A stretch of 64,000 nt of DNA from Nitrospira sp. (GTDB lineage: Bacteria > Nitrospirota > Nitrospiria > Nitrospirales > Nitrospiraceae), in contig JAICWG010000004.1 of the NCBI GenBank assembly GCA_025934915.1, positions 1 to 64,000 on the forward strand. The letters are read 5' to 3'. Below the pieces are notes generated by a model that was given only the letters and a program-made list of their open reading frames with translations, was not told the DNA's origin and made no database searches. Positions 17,033-24,563 of the stretch are shown here, piece by piece; the stretch's first letter is position 1, and the number at the start of each line of letters is the position of its first letter. A program made the position numbers and the translations under genes.

Positions 17033-17347
17033 ATGGAACACCTACCGCGCCAGCAGTATACGAAGGAGTTCCGGGAACAAGCCGTGCAGCTGGTCCTGGA
17101 ACAGCAGGTGCCGATTGCAGAGGCAGCAAGGCGCCTGAGCATGTCAGGCAAAACGCTGAAGAACTGGGTGGGGCGAGCCCGGCGAGGCCAGCTCGCCACG
17201 CTGGGGGAGAACCGACGACCCATGACGGAGCTGGAGGCGGAGCTGTCCCGACTCAAACGCGATCTTGCCGAAGCACGGATGGAGCGCGACATCTTAAAAA
17301 AAGCCACCGCGTACTTTGCGAAGGCGCAGCTGCCCGGTACGCGCTGA
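17033..17347 (+). CDS. IS3-family transposase OrfA
   Basis: A 104-residue protein with an N-terminal helix-turn-helix (YTKEFREQAVQLVLEQ ... IAEAARRLSMSGKTLKNWV) that binds the IS ends. It is followed by a leucine-zipper-like helix (ELEAELSRLKRDLAEARMER) ending in DILKKATAYFAK, the classic IS3 OrfA tail. The start is ATG 17033 after GGAGGTGGAG. Its TGA stop shares one base with the ATG of OrfB. The full-length transposase may arise by frameshifting near that junction (AAAAAA run at about 17296-17301). Confidence 0.92.
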   Translation: MEHLPRQQYTKEFREQAVQLVLEQQVPIAEAARRLSMSGKTLKNWVGRARRGQLATLGENRRPMTELEAELSRLKRDLAEARMERDILKKATAYFAKAQLPGTR

Positions 17348-18207
17348 TGAGGACGCGGCGTGCCCACTATCCGCTGAGTCTGTTGTGCCGAGTGCTGGAG
17401 GTGTCTCGAAGCGGCTACTATGCCTGGCAGCATCGGCGTCCGTCGAAACGCGATCAGGCGAATGTGCGGCTGGAAGTGGCGATCCAAGCCGCCCATGTGC
17501 GCACCCGTCAGACGTACGGCCCGGAGCGCCTCCAAGCCGAATTGCGTGCCGACGGGTTCCCCGCTGGGATCGGGCGCATCAAGCGGCTGCGCAAGAAGCT
17601 GGGGCTGCGCTGCACACAAGTTCGGCGGTTCACCACGACCACCGCGTCCAATCATGCCCTGCCAGTGGCGGAGAATGTCTTGGCCCAAACGTTTGTTGCG
17701 ACACGACCGAACGAGACCTGGGTCCCCGACATCACGTACGTGCCGACTGCGGAAGGCTGGCTGTATCTCGCCGGCATCAAGGATCTGTTCACCTGTGAGG
17801 TGGTCGAGCATGCAATGGGTGCTCGGATGACGACGGACTTGGTGAGCTACGCCTTAAGGAAAGCGGTGGGGGCGAAGCGCCCACGCCCAGGCTTGCTTCA
17901 CCACTCCGACCGTGGGGCCCAATATTGTGCTCAGGACTATCAGGAGCAGCTGCTGCAGTTCGGCATGCCCGCGTCCATGAGTCGCAAGGGCAACTGCTAT
18001 GACAACGCGCCGATGGAGAGTTTCTGGGGGACGCTGAAGAATGAGCTGGTGCATCACCGGCGCTACGAGACCCGTGAGCAGGCTCACCGCGAGATCTCGG
18101 AGTACATCGAGCTGTTCTACAACCGTCAGCGGCGACATTCTCGACTGGGAAATTGCTCACCTGCGGCATTTGCTCTTCAGTGGGCCCGTCAACAGCCGGC
18201 GGCATGA
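17347..18207 (+). CDS. IS3-family transposase OrfB (DDE integrase)
   Basis: A 286-residue catalytic subunit of the IS3 transposase. It has the HTH_21-like N-terminal segment (ARTRQTYGPERLQAEL region) and the DDE core: Asp in WVPDITYVPT, Asp in LLHHSDRGAQYC, and Glu in NCYDNAPMESFWGTLKNE. It closes with the YNRQRRHSRLGNCSPAAF motif. All catalytic residues are intact, so the element may still be active. It starts at ATG 17347, overlapping the OrfA stop. Confidence 0.95.
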   Translation: MRTRRAHYPLSLLCRVLEVSRSGYYAWQHRRPSKRDQANVRLEVAIQAAHVRTRQTYGPERLQAELRADGFPAGIGRIKRLRKKLGLRCTQVRRFTTTTASNHALPVAENVLAQTFVATRPNETWVPDITYVPTAEGWLYLAGIKDLFTCEVVEHAMGARMTTDLVSYALRKAVGAKRPRPGLLHHSDRGAQYCAQDYQEQLLQFGMPASMSRKGNCYDNAPMESFWGTLKNELVHHRRYETREQAHREISEYIELFYNRQRRHSRLGNCSPAAFALQWARQQPAA

Positions 18208-18230
18208 GGCTGCAATTCATGGCGTCCACT

Positions 18231-18650
18231 ATTGACAACCGAGGTCACCGCTTGGTTCTCCTGGCCAGAATGGACGGGACGGATGCCACGAGTGCCCGGC
18301 AGGGCTTCACCACGACACTCCGGCATGGGCCTGCCCCGTTGCGGAAAACCCTGACGTACGATCAAGGCAAAGAAATGGCCGAACATGCGCGCTTGGCGCA
18401 GCAACTCAAGATTCAGGTGTTCTTTGCCGCCCCCCACAGCCCGTGGCAACGCGGCACGAATGAAAACACGAATGGGCTGCTGCGCCAGTACTTGCCGAAG
18501 GGCACCGACCTGTCGGGCTCCACCCAACGGGGGTTGAACGCCATCGCCGATCGGCTGAACACGCGTCCCCGCAAATGTCTCAATTTTGCGACGCCCCTGG
18601 AAGTCTATGCGCACGTGCGCCATGATTCACCCGTTGCACTTGGAACTTGA
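18231..18650 (+). pseudogene. IS30-family transposase, C-terminal remnant
   Basis: The frame immediately right of the IS3 repeat encodes about 140 residues of the IS30 catalytic domain: LVLLARMDGTDATSARQGF, LTYDQGKEMAEH (second Asp), SPWQRGTNENTNGLLRQYLP (Glu), and the end motif LNTRPRKCLNFATPLEVYA. The N-terminal DNA-binding half and first catalytic Asp are missing on both sides of the IS3 element, so it cannot be functional. The start of an IS30 end repeat may lie near 18640-18660. Confidence 0.85.
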
Positions 18651-18727
18651 AACCGCCAACCATAAACTGAAGAAATGGTCAGGGTCAGATTTTGTACTGT
18701 GCATATTGGCGAGATTCATTCCACTCC

Positions 18728-18880
18728 ATGGCGCGACCGCTACGTCTTGAGTTTCCCGGACCCTCTACCATGTCACCAAGCCTCCGGAATGCGCCATTGG
18801 ACATCGTCGTTGACGATGGGCAACGAGGACCTTGCTGACCCCACTTGCTCACGTGATTGATCTGTTTGGCTGACAACACC
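18728..18880 (+). pseudogene. Decayed REP-associated tyrosine transposase (RAYT) fragment
   Basis: ATG 18728 opens MARPLRLEFPG, the hallmark start of Y1/RAYT transposases. The expected continuation (YHVT...) is found only after a frame change (TLYHVTKPPE). A later frame-consistent piece reads LLTPLAHVIDLFG, matching the family segment before the HxH motif, but an in-frame stop precedes it. The HUH and Tyr motifs are absent. The GGTCAGGGTCAGATTTTGTA stretch upstream (18677-18696) resembles the leader often found before these genes. It is a short, inactive relic. Confidence 0.68.
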
Positions 18881-18890
18881 GTTATTCCGT

Positions 18891-20375
18891 TCATCCCCAG
18901 GCCTTCCTCCCTCGTTTCAGCAAAGCCTTGAGCAGCGGCTTCATGTCTTTGCGGACTTGTTGGCGCCGGTGGCGCTGGCGCTCCACCATGCGTCCTGCGA
19001 GAAATCCGGTGCGGACTTTTGTCGAGTACTTCAAAAACTGTCGAATGTGACGTTCCGCTTGGAACGCATCCTGATGGATGCCGAGGAGATCCTGGACAGC
19101 CCATGCGGACTTGATAAACCGACCGGCCGGTTTCCCCACCGAGCTGCGAGCGAGTTCCGCCGCATAGCGGGCGCGTTTTGCCTTGATGCGGATCTTGTGA
19201 AGTGCGGCATCTGTCGGAGAAGAGGTGAGTCGGCTGATCGCCTTCCGCAGTTTCTTGAATTCTCGCTTGGCAAGCCGGCGTACGGTCAGGGGAGACTCCA
19301 CGATCGATGGGTCCTGTGCCGCTTGTTGAAGCCGCCGGATGAGTTCGAAGTATCGAGCGCTCGTGAGTTCGCTGAGGATCAGCTGCTGAACGGCCGTTCG
19401 TTGGATCCGCAGATGGGAGATGAAGTGTGCGAACAGCTTGCGATCTCGCGCATCCAATGCAGCAGATTCCTCCGTGAAATAGGCGATCTGGACGTCGAGA
19501 TCGCGGGCCGGTCCCAACAGTTCGCTGAGCCACTTGAGCTCCTGTTGCAGTGACGTGACCCACGCAGGGAGGAGAATCGGTTGAGCTGTGCGGAGCATGG
19601 CGCGCAGGCGTCTCGTCGCGACACGCAGTTGGTGCAGGCTCTCACGCTCGGTTCCGAGCCTCGTGCCGGGATCATGGGCGAGGAGCCTCCCGACGTGCTG
19701 AGCGAGCGCCCACTTTAGGCATTCGACCGCCTGCGCCTCCGCCTCAGGCTGCACCGGTGGGGTAGGGGCTGGAAGCGAGAGGGCACGAAAGAGCTTCGGT
19801 CGTCCGTCGTGATCGGATGCACCGGCTTCTCGCAGCTGCTGTTCGAGGGAACGGAGTGAGGCCTCGTCACCCTGCCGTTGTTCGATTTCGAGTTCGCGAA
19901 AGCACCGAGTGGTACGACCGTTCTTGTCGGCTGACACCGCGTCGAGGGCGATCTCAGCGATGGGTACTCGACCGTGATGCACCAGGAAGCCCCTTCGCCA
20001 AACGCGCAGCGTCACGACCGGCATCAGTTTCCGATGTCCGAGGCGGAGAATCAGTAAGTCGCATAGCGAAGCCGGTGGATCGGCCTGCTTGCCGACCACT
20101 TCCACTTCCTGCCGATCAACGCCCAACGGAATTTTCAACTGCCAGGACTTCTTTCCCCGTTCGATGCGATGGCGAAGGGTAATCTTCGCATGGGCCAAGT
20201 CGTAGGCGGCGGTGTCGTAATAAGTGGAGATCAGTTGCCGTCGGGGAATCGGCGTGCCTGGAAGCCGAGGCAGGCGAAAATCTGGAGCAACGGCTAGCTT
20301 CAGCTCACGTTCTGGTTGTGAAGAGATCGGGGAGGAACGTTCACGAGGAGCGAGATGTGTGTCCAATCGAGTCAT
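18891..20375 (-). CDS. CYTH and CHAD domain-containing protein
   Basis: A 494-residue cytoplasmic protein. The CYTH domain (about residues 15-205) begins with the ExExK motif in ERELKLAV and continues with STYYDT and TLRHRIERGKKSWQLKIP, the triphosphate-tunnel strands. CYTH enzymes hydrolyse inorganic triphosphate or related substrates. The CHAD domain (about 220-490) has the basic helices LHQLRVATRRLRAML and LHKIRIKAKRARYAAEL that bind polyphosphate. The pairing points to polyphosphate metabolism or granule association. ATG 20375 is preferred over an upstream in-frame start that would overlap the CBS gene. It is followed downstream by the RAYT relic. Confidence 0.9.
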   Translation of the reverse strand: MTRLDTHLAPRERSSPISSQPERELKLAVAPDFRLPRLPGTPIPRRQLISTYYDTAAYDLAHAKITLRHRIERGKKSWQLKIPLGVDRQEVEVVGKQADPPASLCDLLILRLGHRKLMPVVTLRVWRRGFLVHHGRVPIAEIALDAVSADKNGRTTRCFRELEIEQRQGDEASLRSLEQQLREAGASDHDGRPKLFRALSLPAPTPPVQPEAEAQAVECLKWALAQHVGRLLAHDPGTRLGTERESLHQLRVATRRLRAMLRTAQPILLPAWVTSLQQELKWLSELLGPARDLDVQIAYFTEESAALDARDRKLFAHFISHLRIQRTAVQQLILSELTSARYFELIRRLQQAAQDPSIVESPLTVRRLAKREFKKLRKAISRLTSSPTDAALHKIRIKAKRARYAAELARSSVGKPAGRFIKSAWAVQDLLGIHQDAFQAERHIRQFLKYSTKVRTGFLAGRMVERQRHRRQQVRKDMKPLLKALLKRGRKAWG

Positions 20376-20553
20376 CGTGGAACCCTCGTGGCAGAGCCGG
20401 GCTCCCTTCAGTGTCAACGCAGGAGAGAGGAAATGCAACTCAGGGGGCGTCGGAGAATACCAGGGAAGGTCGCCTATATGTGACCGGCGACATGGAAGAG
20501 AAGGTCGAGGCTGCCTAGCCAAGTAGGCAGCGGGGTCAAGAAAGGTAGGGTCG

Positions 20554-20937
20554 TTAAAATTCGTCGATGGAGACCGGTCGGAGAAAGTCCCGCACCGATA
20601 CCAGACCGACGAGCGCTCCACCTTTTGTCACGCCGAGGTGAAGCGTGCGATGCTTGTCCATGAGGTCGGCGGCTTCCGTCAACGGCCGTCTCTCTTCGAT
20701 GCCGTGCACGGGACTGCTCATGATGTCCTCCACGGGTACGAAATAGGGGACTTTCTCAGCCCCCACGAACTTCTTCACGACATCCGATTCCGTTAGGATA
20801 CCAATGATCTTCGCTTGGCGGGCGACGAGCACACTTTCGACGTTGCAGGCTTTCATCAGTTTCGCCGCCTCGATGACCGATGTACCCGCGTCCACCGTCA
20901 CTGGTTCTTTCTGCATTAACTTGCCGACTGTGACCAT
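20554..20937 (-). CDS. CBS domain pair protein
   Basis: A 127-residue protein made solely of two CBS repeats: VGKLMQKEPVTVDAGTSVIE ... GILTESDVVKKFV and VEDIMSSPVHGIEERRPLTE ... GLVSVRDFLRPV. Stand-alone CBS pairs usually bind AMP/ATP or similar ligands and tune partner proteins. The ATG at 20937 has a strong AAGGAGG site. It lies upstream of the CYTH-CHAD gene on the same strand with a 178-base gap, so co-transcription is possible but not certain. Confidence 0.92.
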   Translation of the reverse strand: MVTVGKLMQKEPVTVDAGTSVIEAAKLMKACNVESVLVARQAKIIGILTESDVVKKFVGAEKVPYFVPVEDIMSSPVHGIEERRPLTEAADLMDKHRTLHLGVTKGGALVGLVSVRDFLRPVSIDEF

Positions 20938-21086
20938 ACTGATCCTCCTTTTTATTGTTTGTGATTTGACACTAAGCCTATCGCGGGCATATTGCGTCGG
21001 TGTTAGGAGGGCATTACAAACCGGTAAAATCTGAAAGGATGAGGGGACTATCTTACACAGGCTTTAAAGAGCAACCATCATCGCAG

Positions 21087-21704
21087 TCACTCGAACTCTT
21101 CCCATCCGCTCAACCGGCTGCCGAAGACCAGCGTACGCCTGGTGGTGGAAACGAGGATAAGACCATTCTCATTAGCTACGCTGACAATACGCTCGTGCAC
21201 GTCCAACGGTTTCGAAGCAAAGCCGCCGAGGAGTGGCGTGATGCCGATGGCACGTTCATTTGTGATGAAAACGGCCCCATAGTCGTTGCTGTGGAAGCGA
21301 GTCACTTTTTCCCGCACACCTAATGCTTCTTCGAGCCACAGACCGTTGGCACCTCGAAATCCATACAAATGTCGATCCGTCCTGATGAGGCTGAAGGTAG
21401 GAAGGATCTTTCGTTCGAGGACTTTTTCGTTCAGGTCCAATTCTTTCTTGCTCCAGGTCAGAGCACGGCTGGAAAAACCCAACAGTCGGTGGGATGTCAC
21501 GACGACACCATTGATGCCGTTCGCGCTAGAACTGCTCACGATTTCCTGGGCACCCAACGGTAGTTCCCTTCGCCCGCTCAATTGACTGGTCGCGATGGCC
21601 ATACCTGATTCCACCCACAGAGTGACCTCGGTTCCAATCTCCACGGCCTGTGCGATGGATAGCCACGAGGACCAGATCAGCGGAAGCAGGACCCATCGGA
21701 ACAT
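21087..21704 (-). CDS. Exported protein of unknown function, possibly repeat-propeller
   Basis: About 205 residues from ATG 21704; a start 15 residues upstream is in frame but precedes the signal peptide. The N-terminus FRWVLLPLIWSSWLSIAQA is a good Sec signal. The mature chain shows about four short repeats built on a hydrophobic strand, a small turn and VVVTSHRLLGF / SLIRTDRHLYGFRG / AVFITNERAIGI / LVSTTRRTLVFG. This suggests a beta-propeller or beta-sheet repeat. Function is unknown. It sits downstream of the MsbA-like exporter on the same strand. Confidence 0.65.
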   Translation of the reverse strand: MFRWVLLPLIWSSWLSIAQAVEIGTEVTLWVESGMAIATSQLSGRRELPLGAQEIVSSSSANGINGVVVTSHRLLGFSSRALTWSKKELDLNEKVLERKILPTFSLIRTDRHLYGFRGANGLWLEEALGVREKVTRFHSNDYGAVFITNERAIGITPLLGGFASKPLDVHERIVSVANENGLILVSTTRRTLVFGSRLSGWEEFE

Positions 21705-21785
21705 AGGTGGAGGATGTGGGGGTACATGGTCTCTGATTCTATCGTACATTCGAGAAGGATTGTGCTTAGGGGGTAGGGCGAGAGC

Positions 21786-23516
21786 TCAAGCGATTGGTTC
21801 GTTCAAGCGGATGGTATACAGATAGTGGTACAGCCCGTTGCGGGCCATTAACTGGGCATGGTTGCCCTCTTCCACCAGTTTGCCTTTGTCTAAAACCAGA
21901 ATGCGGTCGGCACGCTGAATGGTCGACAGTCGGTGGGCGACAACGAAAGTCGTGCGACCTTCCATGAGGCGTTGAAGGGCTTCTTGAACCAGCCGTTCCG
22001 ATTCGGTATCCAGCGACGAGGTCGCTTCGTCCAGTAACAAAATGCGAGGATTCTTCAAGATCGCCCGAGCGATCGCCATTCGTTGGCGTTGTCCGCCTGA
22101 GAGGTTGACCCCCTTCTCGCCCACCAGGGTTTGATACCCGTCCGGCAAGCTCGTGATGAAGTCATGAGCATGGGCCGCTTTGCTCGCCTCGAATACGGCG
22201 GCTTCATTCGCCGCCATATCGCCATAGCGAATGTTGTCGAGGATGGTGCCCCCAAAGAGGATGGTTTCTTGTGGAACGAGAGCAATCTGTCGGTACCAAC
22301 TCTCAACGGTCACATGGCGCAAGTCTTTGCCGTCGATCGTGATGCGACCGTCCGTCGGATCGTAGAAGCGGTGCAACAGGTTGATCACGGTGGTCTTGCC
22401 GGCGCCCGTCGGTCCTACGAACGCGACCAGTTCGCCTGGTTTGGCTTCGAACGATAGGTTCGATAACACCAGATGGCGAGCATCATAGCTGAAGTTGACG
22501 CCCTCCACCCGCACATGGCCATCGACGGTCACCAGGGTCTGTGCGTCGGATCGATCGCAAATGTCCGGCTGAGCATCCAGAATTTCGAAGACACGCTGCG
22601 TCGCTCCCTGGGCCTCTTTGATCTGCGCAAAGACGCGCGCTGCCGAGCTGAAGGGGCCGATCAAGATGCCGGCGAACAAGACAAAGGCGAACAGATCGCC
22701 CGGCGTGACGACTCCGTCGATGACTTGTTTGCCTCCGTACCACAGCACCGCCGTCGCTGATGAGAACGTCAGGAGGCTGATCACCGGGATGAAGACCGCC
22801 ATGATTGCGGCTCGACGGAGCGTGAGATGGAGCGTTTGATCGACCTGATCCGCGAAACGAGCCTGTTCCCGTTGCGTCTGGACGAACGATTTGACGATGC
22901 GAATGCCGGAGATCACTTCTTCGACGAGGGTGCTGAGCGCGGCTGTCTGGTCTTGAATCGAGGTGGAAAGGGATTTCAACCTGCGACCAAATACCTTGGC
23001 GACCAGAACCAGTAACGGCAGAAGAATTAGAATCAAAAGGCAGAGCTGCCAATTCATCATGAGCAAGAAGGTGATGCCCCCGATGAACGTCACGAGTTGC
23101 TTGATCCCATCGATGGGGGTTTCGGTCACGATGGATTGGATAACCGTCACATCGGTCATCAATCGGGAGAGCAGTTCTCCTGTACGGCGCCGAGCAAAAA
23201 AGCTGACCGTCAGCGTCTGGAGGTGGCCGAAGAGATGTTTGCGAAAGTCGGCGACGACTTCCTGAGAGACCCATGCGGTCAGATAACTATGGCCCATCGA
23301 GCATAGCCCCTGTAGGATCACCAGGCCCAGGAACAAGCCGATCGACCGAGTCATCTTATCGGCATCGTGCTGAACGGTGATGATGTCCCAGAGGGTACCA
23401 GCCAGTCGAACCAAGGTAAGATTAATGAGCGCCACCCCGCTCACTAAAAGTCCGGCCAGTATTAAACGCGCCACATAAGGGCGCACGAACGGGAGGAATC
23501 GTTTGATGATCAACAT
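21786..23516 (-). CDS. ABC exporter, MsbA/lipid-export-like
   Basis: A 576-residue half-transporter: six membrane helices (about 15-310), then an ATPase domain with Walker A GPTGAGKTT, Q-loop, signature LSGGQRQRMAIARAIL, Walker B ILLLDEATSSLD and switch His in VAHRLST. All catalytic residues are intact, in contrast to the degenerate ABC protein at 1.8 kb. Homodimers of this type flip lipid A precursors or multidrug substrates; MsbA is the likeliest analogue but is not proven. The gene is monocistronic or co-transcribed with the exported protein downstream. Confidence 0.9.
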   Translation of the reverse strand: MLIIKRFLPFVRPYVARLILAGLLVSGVALINLTLVRLAGTLWDIITVQHDADKMTRSIGLFLGLVILQGLCSMGHSYLTAWVSQEVVADFRKHLFGHLQTLTVSFFARRRTGELLSRLMTDVTVIQSIVTETPIDGIKQLVTFIGGITFLLMMNWQLCLLILILLPLLVLVAKVFGRRLKSLSTSIQDQTAALSTLVEEVISGIRIVKSFVQTQREQARFADQVDQTLHLTLRRAAIMAVFIPVISLLTFSSATAVLWYGGKQVIDGVVTPGDLFAFVLFAGILIGPFSSAARVFAQIKEAQGATQRVFEILDAQPDICDRSDAQTLVTVDGHVRVEGVNFSYDARHLVLSNLSFEAKPGELVAFVGPTGAGKTTVINLLHRFYDPTDGRITIDGKDLRHVTVESWYRQIALVPQETILFGGTILDNIRYGDMAANEAAVFEASKAAHAHDFITSLPDGYQTLVGEKGVNLSGGQRQRMAIARAILKNPRILLLDEATSSLDTESERLVQEALQRLMEGRTTFVVAHRLSTIQRADRILVLDKGKLVEEGNHAQLMARNGLYHYLYTIRLNEPIA

Positions 23517-23606
23517 CGTGAGTCAGGCTGCGTGATTGGATAGGGAATCGTGTTCCGGCTTACGACGATGGCGAAAGAATGCGCTGACGGGGGCGAGACA
23601 AAACGA

Positions 23607-23825
23607 CTAGAGTTGAGCGATCGACTCGATCAGGTTCTTATTGACCGCAACGAAATCCGACCGGTCCTTATCGTCGATGACGACATCAGTCAAGCTGATG
23701 AAGAGACGTGCTTCTTCGTTGATCGCATCGGACACACGATTCCGCATCGGAGGGACCAGGAAGTCTCCCACGTAGGTACAATTGACCGTCCGTACGCGGA
23801 TGCGGACTTTCTTCCCCTCGGCCAC
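23607..23825 (-). CDS. Small conserved hypothetical protein
   Basis: A 72-residue acidic protein, MAEGKKVRIRVRTVNCTYVG ... RVSDAINEEARLFISLTDVV, predicted as a small beta-rich domain. Its start is a GTG at 23825 backed by a strong GGAGGAGA ribosome site. It follows the 31-residue ribosome-type gene with 30 bases between stop and start on the same strand, so the two are likely one transcript. The family appears as an uncharacterised small domain; no function is claimed. Confidence 0.75.
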   Translation of the reverse strand: MAEGKKVRIRVRTVNCTYVGDFLVPPMRNRVSDAINEEARLFISLTDVVIDDKDRSDFVAVNKNLIESIAQL

Positions 23826-23855
23826 GGTTCTCTCCTCCCGCCATGCCGGCTGAGC

Positions 23856-23951
23856 TTAGCTTTTTCGGCGAAGAAATTTCTGACGTTGGCGCAGCTTCTT
23901 GTACTTGTGCTTGCGCATCTTCTTCCGTCGTTTTTTCAAGACGCTTGACAT
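23856..23951 (-). CDS. AURKAIP1/COX24-type small basic ribosomal-like protein
   Basis: A 31-residue frame from ATG 23951 to TAA 23856: MSSVLKKRRKKMRKHKYKKL followed by RQRQKFLRRKS. The run KKRRKKMRKHKYKK is the hallmark of the AURKAIP1/COX24 domain, related to mitochondrial mS38 and to tiny bacterial ribosome-associated proteins. It probably binds rRNA on the small subunit (inference from family). AGGAG lies upstream at 23962-23966 (on the minus strand CTAAGGAGAG region). It is easily missed because of its size. Confidence 0.82.
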   Translation of the reverse strand: MSSVLKKRRKKMRKHKYKKLRQRQKFLRRKS

Positions 23952-24045
23952 GTTTAGTCTCTCCTAAGGAGGGCCGAGTCTAAAAGCTTTCCGCTGAAAA
24001 TGCAAGCTCACGGCACCTTTTCCTCATATGCTATACTGCACCGCC

Positions 24046-24561
24046 ATGTACCTGAGACGGATCGGTTTGTCACAGCCCTCGTCCATCGTGTGGCTCATGG
24101 TGCTCGCCGTGGTGGTAACTGGGTGTCCGTCGAAGACCATCCGATATCCGGCAGAGCATGAGCGACTCCTCCGGATCGACCAGGCGTTGGAATCCTTGCG
24201 GAGCGCCTATGAACGAAAGGATCGGTCCGAGTTCCATTCCATGCTGTTGCCGCAGGGTCAGCTGGACGAACTGCAACGGCAGGTCGACATGGATTTCGAA
24301 GCCTTTTCCACCATCTCCCTCGAGTTCAAGATTGAACGGGTCGTGATCGAAAAAGACGATATCGACGTCTTCATCCATTGGCAAGGGACATGGAAACGAG
24401 ATGCCAATGACATGGGTATCCGGCAGCGGGGCCATGCACGGTTGCAGTGGGTTGGTACGAATTCGATTCTCTTGCGCAGCGCGCAGGGGGATTTGCCATT
24501 CGGAATGAAGACGAAACAGATGTTGTCGGAACCTCCCTCACCGCCGACCCAACCACGATAA
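24046..24561 (+). CDS. Putative lipoprotein of unknown function
   Basis: A 171-residue protein starting at ATG 24046. The N-terminus has a basic-hydrophobic signal ending in a lipobox, LAVVVTGC, with Cys near residue 27, so it should be lipidated. The mature part has a helix pair (ERLLRIDQALESLRSAYERK) followed by an alpha+beta fold with VVIEKDDIDVFIHWQGTW, similar in layout to NTF2-like or nuclear-transport-factor folds, though this is only an impression. A -10-like TATACT lies eight bases before the ATG. It ends two bases before the nadB start, so it is probably the first gene of that transcript. Confidence 0.7.
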   Translation: MYLRRIGLSQPSSIVWLMVLAVVVTGCPSKTIRYPAEHERLLRIDQALESLRSAYERKDRSEFHSMLLPQGQLDELQRQVDMDFEAFSTISLEFKIERVVIEKDDIDVFIHWQGTWKRDANDMGIRQRGHARLQWVGTNSILLRSAQGDLPFGMKTKQMLSEPPSPPTQPR

Positions 24562-24563
24562 CG

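Larger units (their letters stand above)
16989..18230 (+). mobile_element. IS3-family insertion sequence, apparently complete
   Basis: About 1.24 kb bounded by the 10-bp inverted repeats AGTGGACGCC at 16989-16998 and its complement at 18221-18230. It encodes OrfA and OrfB with a 1-base overlap, the IS3 arrangement. No target-site duplication is visible: the flanks differ, and the right flank runs directly into an IS30 transposase fragment while the left flank does not. This suggests deletion or rearrangement at the left side after insertion. The true ends could extend a few bases beyond the matched repeat. Confidence 0.82.

Noticed and set aside
24032-24037. TATACT box eight bases before the lipoprotein ATG as a promoter feature
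   Set aside because: No acceptable -35 box lies 16-18 bases upstream, so it was mentioned with the gene but not annotated separately.
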